DNA of 26,563 bases, from the NCBI GenBank assembly GCA_964632355.1, contig CAZWBW010000033.1:1-26563 (forward strand), read 5' to 3'. The notes under the pieces were generated by a model. The model was not told the origin of the DNA, made no database searches, and worked only from the letters and a program-made list of their open reading frames with translations. How positions within the stretch are numbered: the first letter of the stretch is position 1; each line of letters begins with the position of its first letter. Source of the DNA: JALOAP01 sp964632355 (lineage in GTDB: Bacteria > Chloroflexota > Dehalococcoidia > Tepidiformales > Tepidiformaceae). Below are positions 1-7,323 of this stretch, in pieces. The position numbers and the translations under genes are program-made.

Positions 1-308
1 AAAAGTCCGACGTTTCGGCCGGCGACTACCGCTGGCTCACCGTCACTTCGCCCGTAGTACCCGACGGCGCTGACCTGGTGCTCGAACAGTACGACAATCC
101 CGCCGAGCGCGCCTACCAGCAGGCCCTCTACGAGCAGAACATCCCCGCAGCCGCGTTCCACACCGACAACCTGCAGCGCGACTACGATCGGCTCACCGGC
201 CTCGGCGTGCGCTTCACCGTTCCCCTCACCACCGAGACCTGGGGTTCGATGGCCATCCTCGACGACACCTGCGGGAACCTCGTCCAGCTCACCCAGCCCG
301 CGTGGTAG
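1..308 (+). CDS. VOC (glyoxalase/bleomycin-resistance fold) family protein, C-terminal part
   Basis: The reading frame is open from the window edge (first full codon at base 3) to TAG at 306-308, so the start lies outside. The visible ~101 residues look like the second half of a VOC-domain protein: a segment of the type DGADLVLEQ, then AAAFHTDNLQRDYDRLTGLG (a helix following a beta-strand with His), then WGSMAILDDTCGNLVQLTQ, the usual closing strand that carries a conserved D-x-x-GN. In this fold, paired beta-alpha-beta-beta-beta modules bind a metal or small ligand; the substrate cannot be read from the sequence. The internal GTG at 78 is not a plausible start because it would cut a beta-strand. 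A second VOC domain occurs in the fusion protein at 5174-5842. Confidence 0.8.
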   Translation, partial: KSDVSAGDYRWLTVTSPVVPDGADLVLEQYDNPAERAYQQALYEQNIPAAAFHTDNLQRDYDRLTGLGVRFTVPLTTETWGSMAILDDTCGNLVQLTQPAW

Positions 309-371
309 AGGAAGGAGTGCGAAACGCCCTTAGCACCCAGGGGTAAGCACTCCAGCCCGTAGACTGACGGT

Positions 372-779
372 ATGGCGGCACGAGACTGGGTTCGCTTCTG
401 CGGTGCGGCGCTGGGAGCGATTGCCGGTGCGCTCGTGGGCATTGGCCTGGCGGTGCTCATTGGCGTGCCGGGCTACCTCGTCGGCCTGTTCGTAATTACG
501 CCCGCGACGCTCATCGCGGCGGCGGCGCCGTGGACCCTTCGCGAGGTGCTCACCGCGGCGGCCGGTACGCTGCTCGGACCGCCGCTCCTGCTGCTCGCAA
601 TCCTCGCGTTCGACGTCCTGCGCGGCGCCGAAAGCGCCGGCGCCCTCCCGGCGGCCGTGTTCACCGGTGTGTTCTACTTCAGCGGCATCCCGACCATCGT
701 CGGGCTGCTCGGCTGCATGGCCGCCTCGACGCTCACTCGGCGAAACGTTCCGCCACCGCGAACCGCACCCACAGAGTGA
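372..779 (+). CDS. Small hydrophobic membrane protein of unknown function
   Basis: This 135-residue protein starts at ATG 372. No clear Shine-Dalgarno precedes it, and the gap to the upstream stop is about 60 bases. Residues ~8-30, ~34-52, ~60-85 and ~93-118 are long apolar stretches rich in Ala, Gly, Leu and Val, so three or four membrane spans are likely. The tail (TRRNVPPPRTAPTE) is short, polar and positively charged, consistent with a cytoplasmic C terminus. No family motif is recognised and neighbours give no functional clue: the gene stands alone, tail-to-tail with the minus-strand gene at 874-1206. The codon pattern matches the surrounding genes, which favours a real gene over a shadow. 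Confidence 0.6.
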   Translation: MAARDWVRFCGAALGAIAGALVGIGLAVLIGVPGYLVGLFVITPATLIAAAAPWTLREVLTAAAGTLLGPPLLLLAILAFDVLRGAESAGALPAAVFTGVFYFSGIPTIVGLLGCMAASTLTRRNVPPPRTAPTE

Positions 780-794
780 GCCCGGTGCGCAGCA

Positions 795-836
795 CTCAGC
801 ACGAAGAACTCAGCACGAAGAACTCAGCACTCAGGA
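795..836 (+). repeat. Tandem heptameric/14-mer repeat in a convergent intergenic region
   Basis: CTCAGCACGAAGAA occurs twice back to back (795-808 and 809-822) and is followed by CTCAGCA (823-829) and CTCAGGA (830-836). The array therefore has a 7-base period with alternating CTCAGCA and CGAAGAA units. It fills the space between the two converging genes ending at 779 and 874. Arrays of this kind (in the other orientation TGAGTGCTGAGTTCTTCG-like) are familiar as short intergenic repeats in several high-GC phyla; no function is established. Confidence 0.7.
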
Positions 837-873
837 CTCTTCCCTCTGCCTACGGCGTCTGGAGGATCCGCTC

Positions 874-1206
874 CTACTCGCGCTGGAACTCCTCGTTCGT
901 GAGCTTCCCCATGTCGTGCAGGTTCGCCAGCAGGTCCAGTTCCTCCGTGCGAGATATCCGCCGTGCCACGCCCTCCCGCGCCTCGATCTCGGCCAGCACC
1001 CGCTCCTCGGGCGTCGCCGCCGGCGGCCTGAAAATGAGGTAGGCAAGCGTGCCGAGCACCGGGAACAGCACGATCACGACCAGCCAGAGCGCCGTCGCCA
1101 CGTTCGAAAGATCGTCGCGCCGAAACAGGTCGATGATCGCGTACACCCAGATCAGCGTGAGCGGGATGGTAATGAGCAGAATCCAGAGCACTTCGTACCA
1201 GTCCAT
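874..1206 (-). CDS. PLDc_N-type (PLD nuclease N-terminal) membrane protein
   Basis: A 110-residue protein starting at ATG 1206, with GGAGGGAG just upstream as ribosome-binding site. Residues ~3-27 (WYEVLWILLITIPLTLIWVY) and ~38-60 (ALWLVVIVLFPVLGTLAYLI) form two membrane spans joined by a short loop containing IDLFRRDDLS. This arrangement, with a Pro in the second span and YLIFRP after it, is characteristic of the PLDc_N / short-membrane-protein family also seen at the N terminus of cardiolipin synthases. The C-terminal ~50 residues are charged and helical and end in GKLTNEEFQRE, resembling the short SHOCT-like tails often attached to this family. The SHOCT assignment is an inference. No catalytic domain is present; function unknown. 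Confidence 0.8.
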   Translation of the reverse strand: MDWYEVLWILLITIPLTLIWVYAIIDLFRRDDLSNVATALWLVVIVLFPVLGTLAYLIFRPPAATPEERVLAEIEAREGVARRISRTEELDLLANLHDMGKLTNEEFQRE

Positions 1207-1337
1207 CTGACTCCCTCCGGGGCAGCGCGTTCTGCAGGAACAGCCGCTGGATTCTAGGAACGGCCCCACCCATCCCGGGATTTCGCTGGGTAACACTTCG
1301 GCCCTCACCGCCCCTTGACCAGGCACCAAACACGCTC

Positions 1338-1367
1338 TTGACTGGCTAGTCACTCGATGACTAGTAT
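1338..1367 (+). promoter_or_regulatory. Promoter of the padR-ABC exporter operon
   Basis: TTGACT (1338-1343) and TAGTAT (1362-1367) are separated by 18 bases, a near-consensus sigma-70-type promoter. The expected transcription start is about 7 bases after the -10, which falls at or next to the ATG at 1375. The mRNA would therefore be leaderless or nearly so. Confidence 0.65.
1346..1364 (+). promoter_or_regulatory. Inverted repeat in the padR promoter spacer (likely autoregulatory operator)
   Basis: CTAGTCA (1346-1352) and TGACTAG (1358-1364) are perfect inverted arms around a 5-base centre. The element fills the promoter spacer and touches the -10 box, where a bound dimer would block RNA polymerase. 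PadR proteins commonly repress their own operons, so autorepression is the simplest reading. The arms do not match the ATGT/ACAT form described for phenolic-acid PadR proteins. Confidence 0.55.
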
Positions 1368-1374
1368 CGCAAAC

Positions 1375-1944
1375 ATGAACGTCCCCCTCGCGCTCCTCGG
1401 ACTCCTCACCGTCGCAAACCTGCACGGGTACGACCTCAAGCAGCTCTGCGACCGGCTCCTCTCGCCCGGCCGCCCCATTAAGCAGGGCCAGATCTACGCC
1501 ACCCTCCATCGGCTCGAGCGCGACGGGAACATCGCCGTCGCCGCCATCGAACAGGACGAAGGCCCGGAGCGCCGCCGCTACGCCCTCACCGAGCGTGGCC
1601 GCGCCGAAGTCGCCCAGTGGCTCGCGACCCCCGAACCGGCCGCACCCCACCTCCAGTCGGCGCTCTATGCGAAGGTCATCGTCGCGCTCCTCGCCGGGTA
1701 CGCGGTCGACCAACTCATCGACACCCAGCGCGCAGCCCATCTCGAGCGCATGCGCGAACTCACCGCCACCCGGCGCACCGGTTCGCTGCCCGAAGTCCTC
1801 CTCGCCGACTACGCCCTGTTCCACCTCGAAGCGGACATCCGCTGGCTCGATATGACCGCCGCACGCATCGCCCAGCTCCGCCAGCAGGTCGAATCCGGCC
1901 TCGCCGACGCGGGCCTCGACCTCCGCCGGCCCACCGCCCAGTAG
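1375..1944 (+). CDS. PadR family transcriptional regulator
   Basis: From ATG 1375 this gives 189 residues. An in-frame ATG at 1357 exists but lies between the promoter's -35 and -10 elements, so it cannot be on the transcript made from that promoter; the start at 1375 also matches how PadR proteins begin (MNVPLALLGLL). The N-terminal winged helix contains LHGYDLKQL, GQIYATLHRLERDG and RRRYALTERG, the typical PadR recognition and wing segments. The C-terminal half (~residues 85-185) is helical with LADYALFHLEADIRWLD, as in the Vir_act_alpha_C dimerisation domain. The stop at 1942-1944 is 14 bases before the ABC ATPase gene, so PadR probably controls that exporter and itself. The inducing ligand is unknown. 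Confidence 0.92.
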   Translation: MNVPLALLGLLTVANLHGYDLKQLCDRLLSPGRPIKQGQIYATLHRLERDGNIAVAAIEQDEGPERRRYALTERGRAEVAQWLATPEPAAPHLQSALYAKVIVALLAGYAVDQLIDTQRAAHLERMRELTATRRTGSLPEVLLADYALFHLEADIRWLDMTAARIAQLRQQVESGLADAGLDLRRPTAQ

Positions 1945-1958
1945 AGAAGGAGACGCCG

Positions 1959-2681
1959 ATGACGACCGCCATCAGCACCGCAGTCGAACAGCCCGGCACG
2001 CAGCAGGCCCCGCCGCTCCTCACCGCCCGCGATCTCCGGAAGCGCTTCGGCCCGACCGAGGCCCTGCGCGGCGCGAGCCTCGAAGTCCAGGCCGGCGAAA
2101 TCGTCGCCATCATGGGGCCCAGCGGCTCCGGCAAGTCCACCCTCCTGCACTGCCTCGCCGGCATCCTGCTGCCCGATAGCGGCGACGTGCGCTTCGCCGG
2201 CCGCGACCTCCGCCGCATGAGCGAAAAGGAGCGAAGCCGCCTCCGTCTCACCGAGTTCGGGTTCGTGTTCCAGCACGGCCAGCTCGTGCCCGACCTCCCG
2301 GGCGAGGAGAACGTGGCCCTGCCGCTGCTCCTGCGTGGCGATAGCCGCCGCACCGCCATCGCCACCGCCCGCGAATGGCTCGAAGAGCTCGGCGTCCCCG
2401 AAGCCATCGGCAAGCTCCCCGGCGAGCTCTCGGGCGGGCAGGCCCAACGCGTCGCCCTCGCGCGCGCCTTCGCCATCCAGCCGCGGGTCATCTTCGCCGA
2501 CGAACCCACTGGCTCGCTCGACTCGCTTTCGGGCGAAGCCGTGATGGAATTGCTCACCGCCGCCGCGCGCGAACAGGGCACCACCGTTGTGCTCGTGACG
2601 CACGACGCCCGCGTCGCCGCCTATGCCCACCGCGAGGTCATCGTGCGCGATGGCCGGGTGACGAACGGAGCCGCGCTGTGA
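1959..2681 (+). CDS. ABC transporter ATP-binding protein (MacB/LolD-like)
   Basis: 240 residues from ATG 1959, preceded by AGAAGGAG at 1945-1952. It carries every ABC nucleotide-binding motif: Walker A GPSGSGKS (53-60), Q-loop FVFQHGQL (around 102-109), signature LSGGQ (157-161), Walker B VIFADEP (177-183), D-loop SLD and H-loop His215. The segment LPGEENVALPLLL after the Q-loop is the hallmark of the MacB/LolD/FtsE group, whose members energise FtsX-type permeases. The stop overlaps the start of the next gene (GTGA at 2678-2681), so ATPase and permease are translationally coupled. The complex most likely exports a peptide or lipophilic compound, or mediates resistance under PadR control; the substrate is not readable. 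Confidence 0.95.
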   Translation: MTTAISTAVEQPGTQQAPPLLTARDLRKRFGPTEALRGASLEVQAGEIVAIMGPSGSGKSTLLHCLAGILLPDSGDVRFAGRDLRRMSEKERSRLRLTEFGFVFQHGQLVPDLPGEENVALPLLLRGDSRRTAIATAREWLEELGVPEAIGKLPGELSGGQAQRVALARAFAIQPRVIFADEPTGSLDSLSGEAVMELLTAAAREQGTTVVLVTHDARVAAYAHREVIVRDGRVTNGAAL

Positions 2682-4930
2682 GCGCCGCGCTGCTGAACAT
2701 GCGGCTCGCGTTTCGGTCGGCGCTTCGGCCCGGTACTGCCCGGGTGAGCACTGCCGTGCGCATCCTCGGCGTCGCCTTCGCCACGCTCGTCCTGCTGCTT
2801 GCGTCCAGCGCCGAAGGGGCCCTCGAACGCCGCGGCGACCGTGTGACCTGGCGCACCGAAGCCGCGTTCGACATGGCCGACGGCATCACGCCGGACAACG
2901 CGTGGGTGCAGATCATGTGGCTCAACGATTACTACTACGGCCACAAGGTCGAGCACGTGCGCATCGCACAACATGCGCCCGAAGCCCAGGTTCCGCCCGG
3001 GCTCCCGCGCATCCCCGGGCCGGGCGAGGTGTTCGTCTCACCCGCGCTCGCGAAGCTCATCGAAGCCGACCCCGACGTTCTCGGCCGCCGCTACGGAGAC
3101 ACCATCGCCGGCACGATTTCGAACGACGGCCTCGCCGATCCCGGCGAACTGGTCGCCATCACGGGGTACACGCCGGAGGAGCTCCGCAACCACGGCATGT
3201 TCTACCGCGAACTCCCCGGCGGCTACCGCGAGTCCGGCATCACGCTGTTCATGCGCGTCGTCATCATCATCGGCGTCGTCGTGCTGCTCTTCCCGATCGC
3301 GATGTTCATCGGCTCGGCCGCACGCCTGAACGCCCAGGAGAGCGACGCCCGCCTCGCCGCCTACCGCCTCGCCGGCGCCGACCCGGAACGCGTTCGCTGG
3401 ATCGTCGCGTGGGAATCGCTGCTCTCGGCGGTGCCGGGTGCAATCGCGGGGCTCCTGCTCTTCTTCGCGGTCCGGCCGCTCGCCGCACAGATCGAATTCG
3501 GCGGCGACGCGTTCTTCACGTCCGACTTCACGCTGAACCGCCTGAGCGTGCTGGCGCTGCTGCTCGTCCCCGCCGTCGTCGTGGGTGCGTCGCTCGCCGG
3601 CCTCCGCGATGTCGAAATCTCGCCGCTCGGGGTGAGCCGCCACGCCGAACGAAAGCCTGTGCGGCCCGTGGGCCTGCTGGTCATGGCGCCCGGGTTCGCG
3701 GTGCTCTGGTGGGCGCTCGACGCGATGGCGACGAGCCCCGACCCGCTCCTCCCCTCCGTCGGGCTCGTCGTGAGCGTGATTCTCATCCTTGTCGGCGTCG
3801 CGCTCACGGGCACGTGGCTCGGGCAGGTGGTCGCCCGGGTGCTCGCCGCGAGCGTCCGGTCGGGGAGCGCCCTGCTCGCCTTCCGCCGCATCGTCGCCGA
3901 CCCCCACGCCAGCTTCCGCACGGTCAGCGGCGTCACCTTCGCCGTGTTCGCGGGCACGCTCTTCCTTTCGCTCTCCGCCGCCCTCGAACGCGAAGTCGAA
4001 ACCGAGCCGCCCTCGGGGCTTCGGCCGAATGTGCTCTGGGTCACCTACCCCGGCGGCGAAGTCCCCGACCTGGAGGGCCTTCCGGAAGGCACAATGGCGG
4101 TGGCGATGACTTCGATGGGCGCCATCTTCGCGGAAACCACCTGGCTCACCGTCCAGCAGGAGGACTGCGACGTGCTCGCCCGCATCCTGCCGATCGACGG
4201 TGGCTGCGACGGCCGCGTGATGGTGCGGAACGGCAGCGGCGTCGCTCCCGGCGACACCATCGAGATCGAAAGCGAACCACCCGTCGAGGTGACCATTCCC
4301 GCCGACGCTATCGTGTTCGAAGCCACCAACGAGGGCGGCTGGGTGCCCGACGTGCTGTTCCCGCCCGGGACGTTCGACTCGTCCGGGCAGTTCAACGGAA
4401 CGGTCATGGTGGCCCCTCCCGACGGCTCCGGCCCCGGCGACCGAGTGTACGAAGAGCTCCGCACCGCGCTCGTTCGCGCCGCACCGCTCGGATTCGTGCA
4501 GGCCGCCCGCGAGTACGACGCCGAGGCCGTCGGGGGTCTCTCGACGATGCGCGACCTCGTGTACAGCGGCACCTTCGCGGCCTTCGCGCTCTCCGGCGGG
4601 ACCGCAGCAATGACCGTCGCGGGCAGCATCCTCGCGCGCCGGCGACCGTTCGCGCTGCTGCGGATGTCGGGCGTTTCGCTCGGCGCGCTTCGCCGCACCG
4701 TGATGGCCGAAGCCACGCTTCCGCTCGCGCTCGTCTCGGTCTTCAGCGCCGCCACCGCTGTGGGTGTTTCGGCGCTGATGATCTGGCGCATCGGGCAGGG
4801 CTCCGTGCTGCCGCCGCCGGCGTTCATCCTGCCGTTGGCCGCCGGGCTCCTCGTGGGGCTGGCGCTCCCGCTGGTGACCCTGCCGCTCCTCGGGCACGCC
4901 ACCGCCACCGAGCGCACCCGGTTCGACTAG
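2678..4930 (+). CDS. ABC transporter permease with two FtsX-like domains
   Basis: A 750-residue membrane protein starting at GTG 2678, which overlaps the ATPase stop codon. A first span lies near residues 25-45, followed by a ~145-residue extracytoplasmic segment. A first FtsX-type block (~190-300) contains MRVVIIIGVVVLLFPIAMFI and then the cytoplasmic coupling helix ARLAAYRLAGADPERVRWIV. More spans follow at ~300-480, a second extracytoplasmic domain at ~430-630 (with Cys-containing loop QEDCDVL...GGCDG), and a second FtsX block at ~631-740 whose coupling helix reads FALLRMSGVSLGALRRTV. Duplicated FtsX domains around large external loops fit BceB/MacB-like exporters or resistance transporters. 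The two Cys in the second loop could form a disulphide. Next downstream is the repeat and gap region. Confidence 0.9.
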   Translation: MSAALLNMRLAFRSALRPGTARVSTAVRILGVAFATLVLLLASSAEGALERRGDRVTWRTEAAFDMADGITPDNAWVQIMWLNDYYYGHKVEHVRIAQHAPEAQVPPGLPRIPGPGEVFVSPALAKLIEADPDVLGRRYGDTIAGTISNDGLADPGELVAITGYTPEELRNHGMFYRELPGGYRESGITLFMRVVIIIGVVVLLFPIAMFIGSAARLNAQESDARLAAYRLAGADPERVRWIVAWESLLSAVPGAIAGLLLFFAVRPLAAQIEFGGDAFFTSDFTLNRLSVLALLLVPAVVVGASLAGLRDVEISPLGVSRHAERKPVRPVGLLVMAPGFAVLWWALDAMATSPDPLLPSVGLVVSVILILVGVALTGTWLGQVVARVLAASVRSGSALLAFRRIVADPHASFRTVSGVTFAVFAGTLFLSLSAALEREVETEPPSGLRPNVLWVTYPGGEVPDLEGLPEGTMAVAMTSMGAIFAETTWLTVQQEDCDVLARILPIDGGCDGRVMVRNGSGVAPGDTIEIESEPPVEVTIPADAIVFEATNEGGWVPDVLFPPGTFDSSGQFNGTVMVAPPDGSGPGDRVYEELRTALVRAAPLGFVQAAREYDAEAVGGLSTMRDLVYSGTFAAFALSGGTAAMTVAGSILARRRPFALLRMSGVSLGALRRTVMAEATLPLALVSVFSAATAVGVSALMIWRIGQGSVLPPPAFILPLAAGLLVGLALPLVTLPLLGHATATERTRFD

Positions 4931-4952
4931 CCCGCCGGCGGCGGCCACAGCC

Positions 4953-4993
4953 GGCCCTCACCCCGGCCCTCTCCCGTTGGCACGAGAGGGGGG
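4953..4993. repeat. Palindromic intergenic repeat, probably dispersed; terminator-like
   Basis: Just after the permease stop comes CCCTCACCCCGGCCCTCTCC-type sequence ending in GAGAGGGGGG. CCCTCTC (4967-4973) pairs with GAGAGGG (4984-4990) around a 10-base loop. This CCCTCACCCC...CCCTCTCCC...GAGAGGG pattern is a common dispersed intergenic element in high-GC genomes. Its location 30 bases from an assembly gap suggests it is multicopy and broke the assembly. It may also stop transcription from the exporter operon, although no U-tract follows the stem. The rest of 4931-5173 shows no gene; a short CGGCC/GGCCG hairpin lies at 5091-5103. Confidence 0.6.
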
Positions 4994-5022
4994 AGAGCGG
5001 CCGGTCCCGGCGCGCCGATCAG

Positions 5023-5032
5023 NNNNNNNNNN
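5023..5032. other. Assembly gap (10 N)
   Basis: Ten ambiguous bases. Ten is a conventional placeholder, so the real distance is unknown, and contiguity between the exporter operon (left) and the fusion gene (right) rests only on scaffolding. Confidence 0.98.
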
Positions 5033-5173
5033 CCGCGACCGTAAGGGAGCGTCCGGCGCCGTCCCTCGCGATCCCCGTCCATCCCGGCACCGGCCGACGG
5101 CCGTTGACGCCAGCGCGACAATACCCGCACACCAGCCCGTTCGTTCGAACGCAGCCCACGGAAGGAGGCGCAC

Positions 5174-5842
5174 ATGACGGCCGAGATCACCCCGGCGCAG
5201 TTCCAGGAAACACCCGGCCTCGGCGACTGGCGAGTGCTCGGCGATGGCGGCTGTGCCCACTTCCGCACCACGTCGCTCGCCGAAAGCGCTCGGTTCGTCC
5301 AGGCCATCAGCGAACTGCCCGCCGCCCGCGAGCACCCACCCGACATCGACATCCGGCCCGGCGGCGTCACCGTTCGGCTCGTCACCGTGACCGGCGACTA
5401 CTTCGGCATGAGCGAACGGGACACGAACCTCGCGCAGCAGATCTCGGGCCTCGCCCACCGGCTCGGGCTCACCCCCGACCCCTCGGTCCTCCAAAGCCTG
5501 CTCATCATCCCGGGCGCGAAGGGCATCGCTGGCGTCATGCCGTTTTGGCGCGCCGCCCTCGGGTACGAACCCCGGCCCGACAGCCCCGACGAGGACCTCA
5601 TCGACCCGAACGGCCGGGGCACAGCGTTCTGGTTCGAAGAGATGGACGAACTCCGCGCCGACGGCGGCGGCAACATCCACGTCGCCGTGTGGGTGCCCGC
5701 CGAACAGGCCGAAGCGCGCGTCGCGGCCGCCCTCGCCGCCGGCGGCCACATCGTCCGCGACGACTTCGCGCCCGCGTGGTGGACCCTTGCCGACGCCGCC
5801 GGCAACGAAGTCGACATCTCCACCATCAGCAGCCGCGACTGA
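5174..5842 (+). CDS. Pterin-4a-carbinolamine dehydratase-like / VOC domain fusion protein
   Basis: 222 residues from ATG 5174 with GGAAGGAGG upstream. Residues ~17-99 match the pterin carbinolamine dehydratase (PCD/DCoH) fold: GDWRVL, then FVQAISELPAAREHPPDIDI, then FGMSERDTNLAQQI. Residues ~107-218 are a VOC domain (LIIPGAKG..PFWRAALGYEPRP, NIHVAVWVP, WWTLADAAGNEVDIST). True PCDs use a His-His-Pro motif plus a second His six residues before SERD. Here the first motif is His54-Pro55-Pro56 and the second His position is occupied by Gly74. Ordinary dehydratase activity is therefore doubtful and the PCD half may be structural or ligand-binding. Similar PCD-VOC proteins are known from actinobacteria and relatives. 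A weak hairpin follows the stop. Confidence 0.85.
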   Translation: MTAEITPAQFQETPGLGDWRVLGDGGCAHFRTTSLAESARFVQAISELPAAREHPPDIDIRPGGVTVRLVTVTGDYFGMSERDTNLAQQISGLAHRLGLTPDPSVLQSLLIIPGAKGIAGVMPFWRAALGYEPRPDSPDEDLIDPNGRGTAFWFEEMDELRADGGGNIHVAVWVPAEQAEARVAAALAAGGHIVRDDFAPAWWTLADAAGNEVDISTISSRD

Positions 5843-5844
5843 CC

Positions 5845-5857
5845 CGGGGCAGCCCCG
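5845..5857 (+). terminator. Short GC hairpin after the PCD-VOC gene (possible weak terminator)
   Basis: CGGGG (5845-5849) and CCCCG (5853-5857) pair around a 3-base loop, three bases after the stop codon, followed by TTACTT rather than a true U-tract. The remainder of 5858-5999 contains no gene. It is locally AT-richer, with a possible weak promoter TTCACT (5880-5885), 17 bases, TATGCC (5903-5908) for the thioesterase gene. Confidence 0.3.
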
Positions 5858-5999
5858 TTACTTCACAGAGCGAAGCAAGTTCACTTTTCAAAGCATTACT
5901 CGTATGCCACGCTATACGGGCTTCGCCGTGGCGCACCTGTCGCCCGCGATACGTGGGCCGGCACCGCGGCGGCGCGCCACCTTCACCCAGGAGTGCAGC

Positions 6000-6785
6000 T
6001 TGGTCGGTCTCCGGAAAGCACTGAGCACCATCGCCGAACAGGGCGATAGCTTCGTCGTTGACGCCCCCGAAGGCTGGACGCAGGGGCGAACCCTCTACGG
6101 CGGCATCACCGCCGCCCTCTGCGCGGAAGCCTCGCTGCGCAGGTTCCCGGGGCTCCCGCCGCTACGCTCCGCCCAGTTCGCGTTCGTTGGGCCCGCAGCC
6201 GGGTCGCTCCGCCTGGAAGCGCAGCTGCTACGGCAGGGCCGGTCGGCCGCCATCACCTCGGTCGACTGCTACAGCGGCGAAGGTCTCGCCGCTCGCGCCA
6301 TCTTCACGCACGGCGCCACGCGAGACAGCAAGATCGACCACGAGTTCGCGCCCACGCCCGAGGTTCCCGCGCCGGAAGCCTGCGAATCGCTGCACCGCAC
6401 CGTTACCCCGGGCTTCTTCCAGAATTTCGACATCCGCCTCGCTGCCGGCGACCGGCCGATATCCGGTGGTAACGATCCGTGGATGCTCGCGTGGGTTCGC
6501 CACCTCGACGACGAAGGCGTCGACCCCGCCGTTTCGTTCCTTGCGCTGGCCGATGCGCTCCCACCGGCCGCCATGATCACCTTCCCGGAGCCCGCGCCCA
6601 TCAGCACCATGACGTGGCACGTGGACTTCTGCCAGCAGCCGCCCGCCGAACCCGGCCACTGGTTCCTGCTTCGAACCGCCAGCGAACACGCGGCCGACGG
6701 CTATTCGCAGCAGGTAATGGACGCGTGGGACAGCAGCGGCACGCGCATCTCCACCGGCCACCAGACCGTCGCGATCTTCGGCTAA
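6000..6785 (+). CDS. Acyl-CoA thioesterase family protein (TesB-like double hotdog)
   Basis: The frame supports a TTG start at 6000: AGGAG at 5989-5993 sits six bases upstream, and the sequence before it (RRRATFTQECS) looks non-coding. That gives 261 residues. Two hotdog-like halves are visible. The first has GWTQGRTLYGGITAALCAEA (the typical G-x-x-x-GG-x-x-A substrate helix) followed by SAQFAFVGPAAGSLRLEAQL and SAAITSVDCYSGEGLAARAIFTHG. The second has VSFLALADALPPAAM, TMTWHVDFCQQPP, and a closing DSSGTRISTGHQTVAIFG with the DxxG-x-x-xxxxxQ pattern of the 4HBT_3 family. Family members hydrolyse acyl-CoA thioesters; the substrate is unknown. The gene is convergent with the minus-strand gene ending at 6798. 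Confidence 0.85.
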   Translation: MVGLRKALSTIAEQGDSFVVDAPEGWTQGRTLYGGITAALCAEASLRRFPGLPPLRSAQFAFVGPAAGSLRLEAQLLRQGRSAAITSVDCYSGEGLAARAIFTHGATRDSKIDHEFAPTPEVPAPEACESLHRTVTPGFFQNFDIRLAAGDRPISGGNDPWMLAWVRHLDDEGVDPAVSFLALADALPPAAMITFPEPAPISTMTWHVDFCQQPPAEPGHWFLLRTASEHAADGYSQQVMDAWDSSGTRISTGHQTVAIFG

Positions 6786-6797
6786 CCGGAGCAGGCG

Positions 6798-7271
6798 CTA
6801 CATCTGCTGGCAGGCCGGGTGTTCCGAAGGCCAGCGGTCATTCGGCTGGAGCGCCTCGTGGCACGCCTCGCTGATTCCGACGGCCACGATCACCGTTTCG
6901 TGCCCGTCGAAGGTGACCCCGCTGCCGGTAACGGTGCCCTCGGCCGGGATACCGGCGCATGCTCCCTGCGCCTTGAGTTCCCCGCTCCCCCGCACAACGC
7001 ACCCCTCGGGCGGCACGAAAATGACGTGTGCCCTGTACTTCGGCGCGATGATGCTCCAGCTGAACACCTTCAGGCCGGAGTGCGACCGGTGCGAACCAAG
7101 GACCAGCCCGTACGAACCATCGGCCGGTGGCTGCGGCGGCAGCCCTTCGACAACTTCCGCATGCGACTGGCCCGTCGTGACGCTCACGCCGCGGCCGAGC
7201 ACAAACGCACCGCCGGCCAGGAGTGCTACAAGGAGAATGCCCGCGCCTGCGAGGATCGCTCCGCCTCGCAT
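6798..7271 (-). CDS. Hypothetical membrane-anchored or secreted protein
   Basis: 157 residues from ATG 7271, preceded by GAGAGGTGAGG. Residues ~5-27 (AILAGAGILLVALLAGGAFVL) form one membrane span or an uncleaved signal, since no lipobox Cys follows. The rest is probably extracytoplasmic. It contains DGSYGLVLGSHRSHSGLKVF, a segment with three Cys (GCVVRGSGELKAQGAC and later EACHEAL), and ends in PACQQM. Four Cys in the exported part could form two disulphides. No family is recognised. It has its own promoter (7324-7352), so it is probably not part of the arsR operon that ends upstream. Confidence 0.75.
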   Translation of the reverse strand: MRGGAILAGAGILLVALLAGGAFVLGRGVSVTTGQSHAEVVEGLPPQPPADGSYGLVLGSHRSHSGLKVFSWSIIAPKYRAHVIFVPPEGCVVRGSGELKAQGACAGIPAEGTVTGSGVTFDGHETVIVAVGISEACHEALQPNDRWPSEHPACQQM

Positions 7272-7323
7272 CCTCACCTCTCCACCGCGCCATCCACGTG
7301 GGCGCGGGCACCGCTCACGGCCG

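Noticed and set aside
795..836. CRISPR array
   Set aside because: The units are 7/14 bases and directly abut with no spacers; no cas gene is near. No CRISPR is seen anywhere in the window.
1357..1374. ATG 1357 as the padR start
   Set aside because: It lies between the -35 and -10 boxes and inside the inverted repeat; ATG 1375 fits the promoter and the usual PadR N terminus.
2902..6024. A very long plus-strand open frame (over 1000 codons) crossing the permease gene and the N run
   Set aside because: It is an Arg/Pro-rich shadow of the permease and PCD-VOC genes in high-GC sequence and passes through the assembly gap; it has no domain motifs.
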